The position numbers and the translations under genes were made by a program. From the NCBI GenBank assembly GCA_013697955.1, contig JACCVV010000063.1, forward strand, positions 99,020-163,019: DNA of 64,000 nt, written 5' to 3'. Positions within the stretch are counted from its first letter, which is position 1, and the number at the start of each line of letters is the position of its first letter. The notes beneath the pieces were generated by a model. The model did not search any database and was not told where the DNA came from. It was given only the letters and a program-made list of their open reading frames with translations. This document shows, in pieces, positions 22,558 to 32,511 of the stretch. Source of the stretch: Tatlockia sp. Lineage in GTDB: Bacteria > Pseudomonadota > Gammaproteobacteria > Legionellales > Legionellaceae.

Positions 22558-24354
22558 TTAGGAAGACATCTGTACAGCAACTCCACCTTTAAACTGACCC
22601 CAAGCTGGAATTCTTGCAATTTGCTGAGCACGATTTAAATAGAGGACACCACTTTTTTCGCCAATTCCCATAGCTGGAAAAAGTAATAGCTTATTTAACT
22701 GGGTCGATAAAGCGAAACTATCCCAGCCTAATGCGTATAAGCGGTTATAACTATTTAATTGTTCGGGCCAGTTTTTTGATCCAGCCTGACTGGCAAAAAC
22801 CCTTGGCATATCACTAAAAATAATACCATCTAAATCCTTGTCTTTCATAATATCCGTGCTACCGCCGTAGACAGTTGATGTTGCGTAGACTGGGACGTTA
22901 CCTGCAAAGTAATATTTTAACAAAGGCATTATTTGCCTTGCTTTAGTTGGATAGGCTAGCAAGAAAATTAGGTCAAAATCCTCTCGTCGGCGCGGGATTG
23001 TTTGTATATTGCGACCCAACAAATCTTTTAGTTGTTTCTCTCGTGCCTGACTTTCTGAAATTTGAAGTAGACTTCGAACACCCTTGTTCAAATCGTCATT
23101 AGATCCATAGGCAAGTTTATCCACAATTATGCCGCCATTGTTTTGCCATTCTGAGCGAAAAGCTTCAATGACTTCATCACCCCAGGCGCCAGCTGGAGAA
23201 ATAATGATGGCACGCTTGTAACCTTTTTTTCCTGCTTTTAATGCTACTTGCTGGGCTTCATTAACAGGCGATAATCCAAAATGGTAGGCATTTGCACTGC
23301 TTACATCTATATCGTTGAGTAATAACGTCGGTACAGGATGTTCCATAGCTGCGACAGTTGCTACATCTGTTTTACTAAGAGGTCCTACCACATAATCTGC
23401 TCCTTCAGACAAGGCTTGCTGGTAGAGCGATGCAACCGGTTTGGCTGCGGTATCATAAAGTTGAACTTTAATACTTGAATTAGTAGAAGCAGATAAATAG
23501 CCATCGCGAATTGCACAACCAGGCCCGGCTAACGGCCCTGTAAGCGGTAAAAGTAATGCTACTTGCCGAGGCTTCGAATGAAAATAAGATTTTACGGAAG
23601 TAAGGGGTGAGGGTAACAAGGAATTAGCAGGGTGGTTTTGATATTGGGATTGCCATTCTTCCATTTTTGCCAAAATCAAATTTGCATCTTTATTTTGTCT
23701 GGCGATTAAGGCCAATTTCATCCATCCTTGCAAATCAGAATTATCAGCTGCTTCAACGGCAAAAGTATTAAGCTCTTCCACGGGTAATTTAGTCAGTGTT
23801 AACCAAAGAATCCGACGATTGTTCGCCCGGCTACCTTCATCAGAAATTAAAGGATCTAATTTAATACGTTCAATTACAGACTCTGCTGCAGAACCTGCCA
23901 ATTCGTAAGCTGAGGCCAGCGTTTCATGATATTGAACTTGATAATAGGAAGACAAACTGTTAATTTCATGCACGCCCGCTAATCTAACTATTGCAGAACG
24001 TGGTTGATCGCGTATTAAATCCGTTTTCGCTAGTAAAATAATTTTGGTATTGGCTTGCTGGGAGGATAAGTTATTGGATTGTGCTAAAACCCTTATTCCA
24101 TCTCGCCATTGACCATCATAAATAAAGCGGCCTGCAGCCATAATTAACAAATTTTGTTTTTCATCATTAGACTGATTTTTCGATAAGGCCAAGTAAGATG
24201 AAGCTGGCAAGGTGTATGGTGTTTGCGCTTTAGATGTTTTTGTCTGATTTGAAGCAGGCAGCTCTTGGGGCACACTTACTCTGGCGCATTGCGAAAGCAA
24301 TGCAGCAGAAACAATAATGGTTAAAAATTTAAAGCTTGGAAACTTCACTAACAT
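22558..24354 (-). CDS. lpoA: penicillin-binding protein activator LpoA
   Basis: Outer-membrane lipoprotein that activates the bifunctional peptidoglycan synthase PBP1A. With the start at 24354 the signal peptide ends in LLSQC, an acceptable lipobox. The N-terminal part is TPR-like and helical. The C-terminal part is a periplasmic-binding fold (RQVALLLPLTGPLAGPG) with DYVVGPLSK and FGLSPVNEAQQVA. The longer frame starting at 24426 would overlap rsmI and hide the signal peptide. It is divergent from rsmI with only 40 bases between starts, so the promoters must overlap the coding ends. Confidence 0.92.
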   Translation of the reverse strand: MLVKFPSFKFLTIIVSAALLSQCARVSVPQELPASNQTKTSKAQTPYTLPASSYLALSKNQSNDEKQNLLIMAAGRFIYDGQWRDGIRVLAQSNNLSSQQANTKIILLAKTDLIRDQPRSAIVRLAGVHEINSLSSYYQVQYHETLASAYELAGSAAESVIERIKLDPLISDEGSRANNRRILWLTLTKLPVEELNTFAVEAADNSDLQGWMKLALIARQNKDANLILAKMEEWQSQYQNHPANSLLPSPLTSVKSYFHSKPRQVALLLPLTGPLAGPGCAIRDGYLSASTNSSIKVQLYDTAAKPVASLYQQALSEGADYVVGPLSKTDVATVAAMEHPVPTLLLNDIDVSSANAYHFGLSPVNEAQQVALKAGKKGYKRAIIISPAGAWGDEVIEAFRSEWQNNGGIIVDKLAYGSNDDLNKGVRSLLQISESQAREKQLKDLLGRNIQTIPRRREDFDLIFLLAYPTKARQIMPLLKYYFAGNVPVYATSTVYGGSTDIMKDKDLDGIIFSDMPRVFASQAGSKNWPEQLNSYNRLYALGWDSFALSTQLNKLLLFPAMGIGEKSGVLYLNRAQQIARIPAWGQFKGGVAVQMSS

Positions 24355-24394
24355 GAGGATAGATCCAAATCGCTGGAACGCAATAGGATAAACT

Positions 24395-25249
24395 ATGGAA
24401 AAAACTTCAGCAAGAACTAGTGGCATACTTTACATCGTGGCAACACCAATTGGTAATCGTGACGATATCAGTTTAAGAGCACTGCAAATTCTTAAGTCAG
24501 TTGATTCAATTTTAGCGGAAGATACGCGCCACTCTGGCCAATTATTAAATATGCTAGGGATTCAAAAGCCTCTACTTTCCTTACATGCCCATAATGAATC
24601 TCAAAAAAGCGACCAAATTATTAGCGCACTTGAGCAAGGAAAATCCTTTGCTTTGATATCGGATGCTGGAACTCCTTTGATAAGCGATCCTGGCTTTCCG
24701 CTTGTTCATTTAGCACATGAAAAACAAATAAGAGTGGAACCAATTCCTGGTCCTTGCGCTCTCATTGCCGCACTTTCTGCAGCAGGAGTTGCCTGTGATA
24801 GTTTTACCTTTGTAGGCTTTTTGCCGGCTAAACAAACAGCCAGACAAGAAAAACTTGCTCAATTAAAAATTAGTGAACACACTGTGGTTTTTTATGAATC
24901 CACTCATCGCATTATGGATTGCTTAGATGATCTGATTAAAGTTTATGGACTTGACTATAAAATGGTTGTCGCTAAAGAGTTGACAAAGGCTTTTGAAAAT
25001 TTTATAAGAGGCTCTGTCGCTGAAATTAGAGATTGGTTCCTTAGCGAACCTGCTCATAGCAAGGGCGAGTTTGTTTTAATTCTTCCAAAAGTTCCGATCC
25101 CTGAAGATACAACCCATCAGAAAGATCTGGAAACTCTGACTCTGTTAATCAATGAGTTACCACTCAAACAGGCCGTCAAAATTGCCGCTTTAATAACCAA
25201 AAGCAATAAAAATGATTTGTATAAAATGGCATTGGCATTAAAAAACTAA
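24395..25249 (+). CDS. rsmI: 16S rRNA 2'-O-ribose C1402 methyltransferase
   Basis: SAM-dependent methyltransferase of the tetrapyrrole-methylase fold that modifies C1402 in the ribosomal P site. Signature segments are YIVATPIGNRDDISLRALQIL, AEDTRHSG, SDAGTPLISDPG and PIPGPCAL. At 284 residues the length is standard. It is divergent from lpoA, as yraL is in E. coli. It ends 13 bases before the convergent gene, with a CTAGAAATTTCTAG palindrome between them. Confidence 0.97.
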   Translation: MEKTSARTSGILYIVATPIGNRDDISLRALQILKSVDSILAEDTRHSGQLLNMLGIQKPLLSLHAHNESQKSDQIISALEQGKSFALISDAGTPLISDPGFPLVHLAHEKQIRVEPIPGPCALIAALSAAGVACDSFTFVGFLPAKQTARQEKLAQLKISEHTVVFYESTHRIMDCLDDLIKVYGLDYKMVVAKELTKAFENFIRGSVAEIRDWFLSEPAHSKGEFVLILPKVPIPEDTTHQKDLETLTLLINELPLKQAVKIAALITKSNKNDLYKMALALKN

Positions 25250-25262
25250 TTCCTAGAAATTT

Positions 25263-26846
25263 CTAGCCAAAACACAAAGACTGCTCTTGTTCCTCAAGGT
25301 ATTCTTCTTTATCAACTGGGTCTGAAATGTTTTTAGACGCAGAGAAATTGCTATAAGCACAGTAGAGTTGATAGCAAAGATACACTGCAGCAAGTACCAA
25401 TGCAGCTTGCCAACAGATTGCAAAGGTAGCTATAACTAAGCCAGGCAAAATTACATTTTTTGCCATTGTTAGATAAAAATCATTCCTTGCAATCTGATAG
25501 TTTTCCAGAGCTTGTGGTTGATTCGTATTTTCAAGTTCGGCATGACGCAGATAAAATTCCTTTTCTTTATAATTATTGTAAGCGCCTTCTGATAAATAAA
25601 TTGATACTGCAAAAACGCAGATTAGATAAGAAGCAAGTATCATCACTGGTGAACTGAAAACCATTGAAGCAGAAAAACCTACAATAAGTAAAAGAGCTGC
25701 GCTAGAGTTGAACCAGTAGGTAGCATCTTTTGCCTGCCACTTAACTGAGATATCCAAGATTTGCCCATTTAATAAACGGCAGTGCTCTTCATACATCGCT
25801 CGTTCCTTGATTAGATTTCTTAAATTCTCCTCGGTCATCATTGTTAAATTTGGCATTATTCGCAATAAATTTTGATAGAATTCCAAATCCTTGGTGAGCT
25901 GCAAGCGCTTTATCAGATATTCTTTTTCAGCCAAATGGCGGCGCCAGATTATCAATCCCAGATCAAAAAATAAAAATCCCACTACAATCCAACCTGCGAA
26001 AGGAGCGGCGATATGGAAAAACTGATTATAATTAGTAATCAAATTTCCCGGGCCCCAAACGAGATCATTTATCAAATCCCCATGACGTTTATATATCTCA
26101 TTAGAAAAACGCTTTTTCCAACTTAGATGTTTTTCATTTTCGCTGGGATAACAAACATGCTTCAGGATCATCCCAGCATTAATGATAAAACGGGCAACAT
26201 AAAAACCAACACTAAGAAATTTAAAAAACTCTGATGGTATTTCCCAATTTGAAATGATGTTATCGACATCAATTTTTTTGCTCAGTAAGGTCTCAAGTTT
26301 ATCAAGCCAATTCCAATCACAGGCTAACAGAAAGGTTTTGGTCAGGCTAAGTCGACAGAAAATCCAGTAAATACGATTGATATTAGCAAAGGAAATATAA
26401 TCGCGAATTTTTGATGGATGCATTGGGAGACGAACCAGCTCGACTAAACCTGCTATTAGTTTTTTTGCCAGAAAAGTGATGAAGGAATCATCATTAGGTT
26501 TTTCTTTGGGATAAACGCCATTAGCGCAGCGCTTTTTAATTTGTATTTTTAACTTCAAATAATCATTGGCTTTAGTTTTTTGGCCATACGCAAGATGATA
26601 ATTTTGCAACATTATGCAGCAATAATAGCTATAAAACCAAAAAATATCCTGATTGGTTTCTTCTTTCCTAAGTCTGTTGAATAGTAGGTTAAATTCTTCA
26701 GTCAATAATTTTTCATTGGTAGCTACAAATCCATAGTGATGATTTTTGTCATAGGCTCTATTTTTTGCATCCTCGAGTGTTTTAATGTTTGCAAAAAAAC
26801 TCCGTTTATCGGCAACAAATTTTTCAAATTGTGCTTCATTTACCAT
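25263..26846 (-). CDS. multi-pass membrane protein of unknown function
   Basis: A 527-residue protein of unknown family. The N-terminal 200 residues are soluble and helical, with cysteines and aromatic clusters (FWFYSYYCCIML). At least four membrane segments follow: around 220-240, 275-305, a long pair near 375-420 and a C-terminal pair near 460-500. The tail is strongly acidic (DKEEYLEEQEQSLCFG), which fits the E-rich signal of Dot/Icm substrates. The ATG at 26846 is chosen over a TTG at 26861 because GGTGGG lies eight bases upstream. Candidate host-membrane effector; this is inference. Confidence 0.7.
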   Translation of the reverse strand: MVNEAQFEKFVADKRSFFANIKTLEDAKNRAYDKNHHYGFVATNEKLLTEEFNLLFNRLRKEETNQDIFWFYSYYCCIMLQNYHLAYGQKTKANDYLKLKIQIKKRCANGVYPKEKPNDDSFITFLAKKLIAGLVELVRLPMHPSKIRDYISFANINRIYWIFCRLSLTKTFLLACDWNWLDKLETLLSKKIDVDNIISNWEIPSEFFKFLSVGFYVARFIINAGMILKHVCYPSENEKHLSWKKRFSNEIYKRHGDLINDLVWGPGNLITNYNQFFHIAAPFAGWIVVGFLFFDLGLIIWRRHLAEKEYLIKRLQLTKDLEFYQNLLRIMPNLTMMTEENLRNLIKERAMYEEHCRLLNGQILDISVKWQAKDATYWFNSSAALLLIVGFSASMVFSSPVMILASYLICVFAVSIYLSEGAYNNYKEKEFYLRHAELENTNQPQALENYQIARNDFYLTMAKNVILPGLVIATFAICWQAALVLAAVYLCYQLYCAYSNFSASKNISDPVDKEEYLEEQEQSLCFG

Positions 26847-27054
26847 AAAAAAACCCACCAAGAAATGAACAGACAGTCAAACAGACAAACCTATCATTCT
26901 CTTTCTACAGGTTCAAGAAATTTTGTATTTGTTTTCTTCATCCTGGCTATTGGAGGTCGGGGTGGATATTTATGAAACATAAAAGGATTAAAGAGTGAGT
27001 TGAATGTGAAAGAAAGCGTTCCAGGAGTTTAAGATTTTATTCAGTTAAAACTAA

Positions 27055-27072
27055 GGTCGGGCAAAGCCGACC
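27055..27072 (-). terminator. terminator after the 260-residue protein gene
   Basis: The stem GGTCGG/CCGACC encloses a 6-base loop, and on the minus strand it is followed by TTAGTTTTAACTG. It lies 27 bases after the stop codon of the gene that ends at 27099. The T tract is interrupted, so strength is uncertain. Confidence 0.55.
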
Positions 27073-27098
27073 CTAAGCATATTAAAAATTGAAAAATT

Positions 27099-27881
27099 TT
27101 ATAAGCACGTGGATGCGATATTTCCAAATTGCTTAGACCATGCTTCTTTTTGGAGTTCTGATAATAAATCAAAGGTGCGAGTACTAAACATACCAGCAGT
27201 TGCTTCATGATGGTTTAATGTTGTCGAAATAGCCTTATGAGCATCCATTTTAGTTGACATCTCAAGTAGTTCTTTTAATGCAGCTACCTTGCTAGCTTTT
27301 ACTTCTTTTCTAGGATACCAAAAGCTATTAATTTCTTTTTCTAATTCATGAATTTGGTTTTCGATTTTATCAATTTGTTCACCGGTCAAAGTTGACTCAA
27401 GCCGATTTCCAAATTCATAAAAGGGGGGTTCATCATTTGGTTTAAAAAAACTTGAGTTGCAGGCAAAAAAATCATGCAAGGAACTTTTGCTCAATTCGGG
27501 ACCTTCAATATCATTAATTTCAGGAAAGAAAGTTGTGGGTATACACTCACTTACTTTGCAACAATAGACTCCTTCATCATTTGATGTAAAATAAAATAAA
27601 TCTTTTTTAATCTCATTTAGATCAGATTTTTCTTGCCGGGACTCTTTCCAAGCAGTGAAAAGTACAAGTAACCAGTTGGTATTTTCAGAGGAAACACTTA
27701 AGGTTTCCGTCGCTTCATAGGTTGATGACGTTGCTTCTTGAAAATCTATATCTGTTTGAATTTGATATTTTTTGAACGTACCATTTTCAAATTTAATATT
27801 AAATTCTACATAAGCTGTTTCCTCTCCATTTGAATTCCGTAAAGAATCTTTTCTAAGATATTGGGCAAACAATGGTTTCAT
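27099..27881 (-). CDS. hypothetical soluble protein
   Basis: A 260-residue hydrophilic, acidic protein with no signal peptide or membrane segment. The N-terminal 100 residues alternate strands (AYVEFNIKFENGTFKKYQI). A middle helix with EIEKEINSFW and KVAALKELLEMSTKM looks like a short coiled coil. The start is the ATG at 27881, preceded by AGGAGA at ideal spacing; the longer frame to 27932 is an artefact. No family recognised. It lies between mnmE and the membrane protein, in a lineage-specific pocket. Confidence 0.7.
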   Translation of the reverse strand: MKPLFAQYLRKDSLRNSNGEETAYVEFNIKFENGTFKKYQIQTDIDFQEATSSTYEATETLSVSSENTNWLLVLFTAWKESRQEKSDLNEIKKDLFYFTSNDEGVYCCKVSECIPTTFFPEINDIEGPELSKSSLHDFFACNSSFFKPNDEPPFYEFGNRLESTLTGEQIDKIENQIHELEKEINSFWYPRKEVKASKVAALKELLEMSTKMDAHKAISTTLNHHEATAGMFSTRTFDLLSELQKEAWSKQFGNIASTCL

Positions 27882-28030
27882 CGCGATCTCCTGAAAAAAG
27901 AAAATTAGTATACCCTCTTTGAAAATTAACACAAAATAATGCGCAAGTTATCTTAATAAGATACCAAATGCATTCTATTGATAAAACTTTTTTAAAATAT
28001 TCAGAGTAGGATCCCAGAGATAAGGAATGC

Positions 28031-29371
28031 TTATTTACCAATGCAAAAACTGGAAAAAATCTTTCCTAACAAATCATCTGAGGAAAATTCACCGGTAATT
28101 TCACCTAAGACTTGATGTGCAAGTCGAAGATCTTCTGCTAATAACTCTCCGGCACGTTGCCCGATTAATTGATTTTTTCCATCTTCCAATAAATCTTTGG
28201 CCTTATCCAATGCCTGTAAATGGCGTCTTCTTGCCAAAAACTGACCTTCAGTGGGTTGATAACCGACAAGCTCTTTAATTTTATCCTTTAATAAATCCAG
28301 TCCAAGACCACATTTGGCTGAAAGGTAGAGGGTATTCTCACGCACTTCAGGATTTTGGTTTAGTGAATCAATTTTATTAAAAATCTGAATAACGGGAACA
28401 TGTGGGGGAAGAGTGTTACGTATTTCCTCATTTAATTCGCTAAGGCATTCTTTAAAATTAATATCGGTAACTATTAACAAACAATCCGCCTGACTTACTT
28501 CTTGCCAGGCTCTTTTTATTCCTTCTTTTTCTACCAAATCAGAACTTTCTCTTAGTCCGGCAGTATCAACAATATGCAAGGGGATATCATCCAGCAAAAT
28601 ATGTTCACGCATGACATCGCGTGTTGTACCTGCCACCTCGGTGACTATCGCTACATCGCGTCCGGCAAGACAATTGATCAAAGTTGATTTTCCGGCATTA
28701 GGGCGGCCTGCAATCACAACAGAGAGACCTTCCCGCATCATTGCCCCTTGAGTGGCGTTTGCTCGAATCTGATTTAATTGATTTAAAATATCACTTAATT
28801 GCGTTGCTACTTTGCCATCATTTAAAAAATCGATTTCCTCTTCTGGAAAATCAATTGCAGCCTCAACAAAAATACGCAAATGGATTAGATTTTCATTGAG
28901 TTCAAAAATTTTTCTGGAAAAATCGCCTTGCAAAGTGCGAATAGCCATTTTTGCAGCAGTTTCAGAACTTGCATTGATAAGATCAGCAACTGCCTCCGCC
29001 TGAGTTAAATCCATTTTATCATTCAGGTAAGCTCGCTCTGAAAACTCACCCGGTTTAGCTAGCCTTGCTCCATGAAAAAGGACTTCTTTTAATAAAATAT
29101 CTAGAATGATGGGAGAGCCATGTCCATGAAATTCAACAATATCTTCGCCTGTAAACGAGTGAGGAGCTTTAAAATAAATAAGCAAACCCTGATCGATTAT
29201 TTCATTTAAGCGGTTTAAAAAAGGGCCGTAGTAAGCAACGCGGGGATTTAAAGCTTTAGCCCCATTTAGTTGCAGTGCAATAGAATAAGCAAGAGCGCCA
29301 GAAAGGCGAACGATCCCTACCCCTCCCCGCCCAGGCGGGGTAGCAATAGCAGCGATCGTATCATCTTGCAT
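28031..29371 (-). CDS. mnmE: tRNA modification GTPase MnmE
   Basis: K+-dependent GTPase that with MnmG installs cmnm5 at wobble U34 of tRNAs. It has the N-terminal formyl-THF-binding domain ([20 protein letters not shown]), a G domain with [17 protein letters not shown] and NKID, and the C-terminal FCIGK with the catalytic cysteine. At 446 residues it is full length. Its ATG follows the yidC stop codon with no gap. The usual partner mnmG is not in this window. Confidence 0.98.
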   Translation of the reverse strand: MQDDTIAAIATPPGRGGVGIVRLSGALAYSIALQLNGAKALNPRVAYYGPFLNRLNEIIDQGLLIYFKAPHSFTGEDIVEFHGHGSPIILDILLKEVLFHGARLAKPGEFSERAYLNDKMDLTQAEAVADLINASSETAAKMAIRTLQGDFSRKIFELNENLIHLRIFVEAAIDFPEEEIDFLNDGKVATQLSDILNQLNQIRANATQGAMMREGLSVVIAGRPNAGKSTLINCLAGRDVAIVTEVAGTTRDVMREHILLDDIPLHIVDTAGLRESSDLVEKEGIKRAWQEVSQADCLLIVTDINFKECLSELNEEIRNTLPPHVPVIQIFNKIDSLNQNPEVRENTLYLSAKCGLGLDLLKDKIKELVGYQPTEGQFLARRRHLQALDKAKDLLEDGKNQLIGQRAGELLAEDLRLAHQVLGEITGEFSSDDLLGKIFSSFCIGK

Positions 29372-31060
29372 TTATTTTGCAGAAACTAGGGAAGGTCTAT
29401 CATTTTCGCTGTATTTTCGCGTGATATACCATTGTTGCAGAATAGATAAAGTATTGTTCACTATCCAATAAAGGACAAGACCAGCAGGAAAATTCCAGAA
29501 GAGTCCCGTAAATAGAATGGGTAAAAACATCATAATCTTGGCTTGCATTGGATCAGGAGGTGCTGGATTTAAACGTTGCTGGATAAGCATTGTCGCACCC
29601 ATAATTATTGGCAGTACATGATAGGGATCAGCAACGGCCAAATCTTTTATCCAGAAAATAAAGGGTGCTTGTCTTAATTCAACACTTTCAAGTAAAACCC
29701 AATAAAGTGCGATGAACACAGGTATTTGAATGATAATTGGCAAACAACCGCCGAGAGGATTTACCTTTTCCTGGCGATATAATTCCATAGTGGCCTGGCT
29801 CATTTTTGCCTTATCATCACCGTGACGTTCACGTAAAGCCTGCAGTTTAGGCTGAAGCTTTCGCATCCCTGCCATGGATTTATAACTTGAAGCTGACAAG
29901 CGATAGAAAATTAGCTTGATGAGTACAGTAACTAAAACAATTGACCAACCCCAGTTTCCTACCACTGAATTAATTGCTTTCATCAGGGAGAATAAAAATG
30001 AGGAAAGGAACCATAAAATGCCATAATCGACAGTTAGTTCTAATCCCGGAGCTATTTCTTTCAAGACTGCAGTATTCTCAGGACCAATGTATAAATTTGC
30101 TCCAGTTTCTTTTTTTTGTGAAGGCTCAACTTTTATTGGTTGGCTTACTGCACCAATGGTGTAATCCCCATCAACTGCTCTGGTATAAAAAAGAGAATTA
30201 CTATCGGCTTTAGGAATCCAGGAGCTGACAAAATAATGCTGCTGCATTGCTATCCAACCGCCTTTGGAATTAACATCAAGGTTGGATTTATTCATATCTT
30301 TGAAATTAATTTTTTGGTAGCGATGAACACCGGGGTTTGAGTACGAAGCACCAGTGAAGGAGCCAACATGAAAAATGGAGGATTTATCTTCTTGAGGCGA
30401 ACTTCGAAGAAACTGAGTGTTCATATACCCTTGCCAGGTGCTTGAACCCTTATTATCAATAAGGTAATTGACTTGAATTAAATAACTATCTCTAGTAAAA
30501 ATAAACTCTTTTTTCACTTCCAAATTGTCAGTAGTTTTTCCAGTCAGTGTAACAGTTAAGGTTTTTTGACCAGGTGTTAAAATGAATTCCTTTTGATCGG
30601 CATTATATGCGAGATCAATATTTTTCGCTTGACCATCATTAGTTGTAAATAAGCTACTATTGGCTACATAACGCTCACCTGCATTATTTTGCATCAGTGT
30701 GATGGGTCTATCTTTTTCTTCAACACTAACGGGATATTTTAGCAGCTGGGCATTAACTATGTCGCCATGACGAAGGTCTATCGCTAGATTAAGTACATCC
30801 GTTTTTATCTGAATTGTTTGGGAAGTAGAACTCGCTGATGAATCTTTAGCGACAATAGGACCTTTTTCGGTTTGAGCGCTTAAATCAGTTTGTATGTTAG
30901 GTAATAAGCTGCCATCTCTTGATGAATTTGATTGAGCTGCAGGTTGTGTTGGATGGGTTGATTGCAAAGGGCTTGACGGATAATCTTGTTGCCATCCTGT
31001 CCAGAGAGAGTAAGTAATCAGCACAAGAGCTGCATATAGTATTACACGTCGTATATCCAT
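29372..31060 (-). CDS. yidC: membrane protein insertase YidC
   Basis: Inner-membrane insertase and chaperone for Sec-dependent and independent substrates. An N-terminal anchor ([15 protein letters not shown]) precedes a low-complexity serine-rich linker, the periplasmic beta domain (about 90-350) and the conserved core of five helices. The core contains [19 protein letters not shown] and [21 protein letters not shown]. At 562 residues it has the gammaproteobacterial size. Its ATG overlaps the yidD stop by a base. It is part of rpmH-rnpA-yidD-yidC-mnmE. Confidence 0.98.
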   Translation of the reverse strand: MDIRRVILYAALVLITYSLWTGWQQDYPSSPLQSTHPTQPAAQSNSSRDGSLLPNIQTDLSAQTEKGPIVAKDSSASSTSQTIQIKTDVLNLAIDLRHGDIVNAQLLKYPVSVEEKDRPITLMQNNAGERYVANSSLFTTNDGQAKNIDLAYNADQKEFILTPGQKTLTVTLTGKTTDNLEVKKEFIFTRDSYLIQVNYLIDNKGSSTWQGYMNTQFLRSSPQEDKSSIFHVGSFTGASYSNPGVHRYQKINFKDMNKSNLDVNSKGGWIAMQQHYFVSSWIPKADSNSLFYTRAVDGDYTIGAVSQPIKVEPSQKKETGANLYIGPENTAVLKEIAPGLELTVDYGILWFLSSFLFSLMKAINSVVGNWGWSIVLVTVLIKLIFYRLSASSYKSMAGMRKLQPKLQALRERHGDDKAKMSQATMELYRQEKVNPLGGCLPIIIQIPVFIALYWVLLESVELRQAPFIFWIKDLAVADPYHVLPIIMGATMLIQQRLNPAPPDPMQAKIMMFLPILFTGLFWNFPAGLVLYWIVNNTLSILQQWYITRKYSENDRPSLVSAK

Positions 31061-31308
31061 TAATGATTCTCTTTGTTAGGTGATACCGGATCATAACCGC
31101 CCTTCGCCCAGGGATTGCATCGAAGTAAACGGCGCATTGCCAGCCATACGCCCCTTAAAACACCCAAGTCTTTTATGGCTGTCAGGGCATAGTTAGAACA
31201 GCTAGGATAGAAGCGGCAACTAGGTGTTAAGATTGGGCTTAATAAAACCTGATACAAAACAATAGGTAAACACATCAATCTGCGTATAAAACGGCTAACT
31301 TGTTCCAT
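31060..31308 (-). CDS. yidD: membrane protein insertion efficiency factor YidD
   Basis: An 82-residue protein with the family core [18 protein letters not shown], including the two conserved cysteine motifs, and [16 protein letters not shown]. It begins with a membrane-associating amphipathic helix. It overlaps rnpA by 34 bases, the usual arrangement in this block. It assists YidC-dependent insertion. Confidence 0.96.
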   Translation of the reverse strand: MEQVSRFIRRLMCLPIVLYQVLLSPILTPSCRFYPSCSNYALTAIKDLGVLRGVWLAMRRLLRCNPWAKGGYDPVSPNKENH

Positions 31309-31619
31309 ATTATACCTAATTTAGCAATTAATGTCTTGTTATCTATCTTGGCCACACCTTGTTTTGCCAGAACAACCACATCAAAAGCTGGAAATTCGGT
31401 GGTACGGTAAGTTTCACGCAACAAACGCTTAATGCGGTTCCTATCGTGGGCCTTGGGAATTGCTTTTTTTGCTATTGCCAACCCCAGTCTTGCACACCCC
31501 AAGGTATTTGCTCTGTGCAAAAAGATAAACTCAGGGGTAAGCGTTTTTTTGGCTTGCGCAAAAACAAAATCGTAGTCGCTTTTATTTAACAAGCGTCTTG
31601 TCTTACCAAAGCAATTCAC
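31275..31619 (-). CDS. rnpA: ribonuclease P protein component
   Basis: Protein subunit of RNase P, which matures tRNA 5' ends. The basic family motif DRNRIKRLLRETYR is present, preceded by RLGLAIAKKAIPKAH. The start is a GTG at 31619, two bases after the rpmH stop. At 114 residues the length is typical. The RNA subunit gene rnpB is not here. Confidence 0.96.
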   Translation of the reverse strand: MNCFGKTRRLLNKSDYDFVFAQAKKTLTPEFIFLHRANTLGCARLGLAIAKKAIPKAHDRNRIKRLLRETYRTTEFPAFDVVVLAKQGVAKIDNKTLIAKLGIIWNKLAVLYAD

Positions 31620-31621
31620 TC

Positions 31622-31756
31622 TTATGCAGATAAACGTTTACGGCCTTTTGCACGACGACGTTTAAGAACTAAACGACCACCGCGAGTAGCCATTCGTGCA
31701 CGAAAACCATGATCGCGTTTGCGTTTTAAGTTTGAAGGTTGAAAGGTGCGTTTCAT
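31622..31756 (-). CDS. rpmH: 50S ribosomal protein L34
   Basis: The 44-codon gene starts at the ATG at 31756 and reads [18 protein letters not shown], then ARMATRGGR and [15 protein letters not shown]. This is the complete, very basic L34. It is immediately upstream of rnpA and read from a strong promoter. Bacterial rpmH next to dnaA is a hallmark of the origin region. Confidence 0.98.
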   Translation of the reverse strand: MKRTFQPSNLKRKRDHGFRARMATRGGRLVLKRRRAKGRKRLSA

Positions 31757-31790
31757 GTTGAACCTGTTCTAATTAATTTTAAGGTTGGCA

Positions 31791-31819
31791 ATGATAGAAA
31801 ACTTTACATCTGCTGTCAA
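31791..31819 (-). promoter_or_regulatory. promoter of the rpmH-rnpA block
   Basis: On the minus strand a perfect -35 TTGACA (31814-31819) is 17 bases from a -10 TATCAT (31791-31796). Transcription would start near 31784, leaving about 27 untranslated bases with AGG before rpmH. The same intergenic region holds the origin candidate. Confidence 0.75.
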
Positions 31820-32511
31820 ACCTCATTTCCTAACTTTTTGTCGAAGTTCGTGATCTCTTGTTTAGGTTTGAATGACTGCTGCCTAATAATATTAAAGTAT
31901 TAAAATATAAAAGATGATTGTTACTATATAGTGAAGAATTTCAGTGGGTAAGTCATGGAAAGAGTATAAATTCATATAGTTACAGAATATTTATACTGTT
32001 TACCGACCACCCTTTATCCTGAGAGGTATATCTTTATCAATTGACCTATATATTTGAATAGCTAGTTTATCCACCCCTTATATGGAGGATATACGTTCTT
32101 TATACACAGCTTTATACAGGTAAAAAAAATCAGAAGAATTGTGGATATCTCTGTTTTTTTGTTTGCGCCGGCGTATAATCGGATTTTTTTATGGCTTAAA
32201 ATGTATTAATCGTTTAATGCCATTCTTAGTCTACTTTGAGTTTATAAACTCATTACGGACAATTTTGATGAATATCTCTTATTAACCTGGTTTCTATTCA
32301 TCAACTTGGGAAATGCAACTAGAGTGACTATTCCCTTTGGTGTATTTTTATGTCGCAGAACTTGCTTTTATTAAAATAAAGTACATCTATCTGTGATAGT
32401 TATTTAACTGTGGCTTATTTGTGTTTGCAATTCTTTATAGATTTGTCAAATATCCTGGTTTGGCCTGCCAGCGATTACTTGTTTCATAGTTATAATGTAT
32501 GAGGAGTTTTT
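31820..32511. other. oriC: candidate chromosomal origin (oriC) and dnaA regulatory region
   Basis: This roughly 690-base noncoding interval between rpmH and dnaA has a compact group of DnaA-box-like sites: TTATCCACC at 32067-32075 (8/9), TTATACACA at 32100-32108 (perfect TTATNCACA), TTATACAGG at 32112-32120 (7/9) and TGTGGATAT at 32140-32148 (8/9, minus strand). Very AT-rich flanks (31880-32060 and 32150-32460) could serve as the unwinding element. Gene polarity switches here, minus to the left and plus to the right. GC skew could not be computed. Confidence 0.6.

Noticed and set aside
25253..25266. CTAGAAATTTCTAG palindrome between rsmI and the next gene
   Set aside because: It is AT-rich and includes a stop codon, and there is no T tract; probably chance.
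26736..26975. 79-codon plus-strand frame across the start of the membrane protein gene
   Set aside because: It is mostly antisense to the longer gene, and its unique part has no signals.
27106..27111. CACGTG core considered as another parS
   Set aside because: The flanks (AAG, GAT) do not match the GTT/AAC arms of the consensus.
32491..32496. TATAAT before dnaA as its promoter
   Set aside because: Transcription would start within the ribosome site of the gene, and no -35 box is at the right distance.
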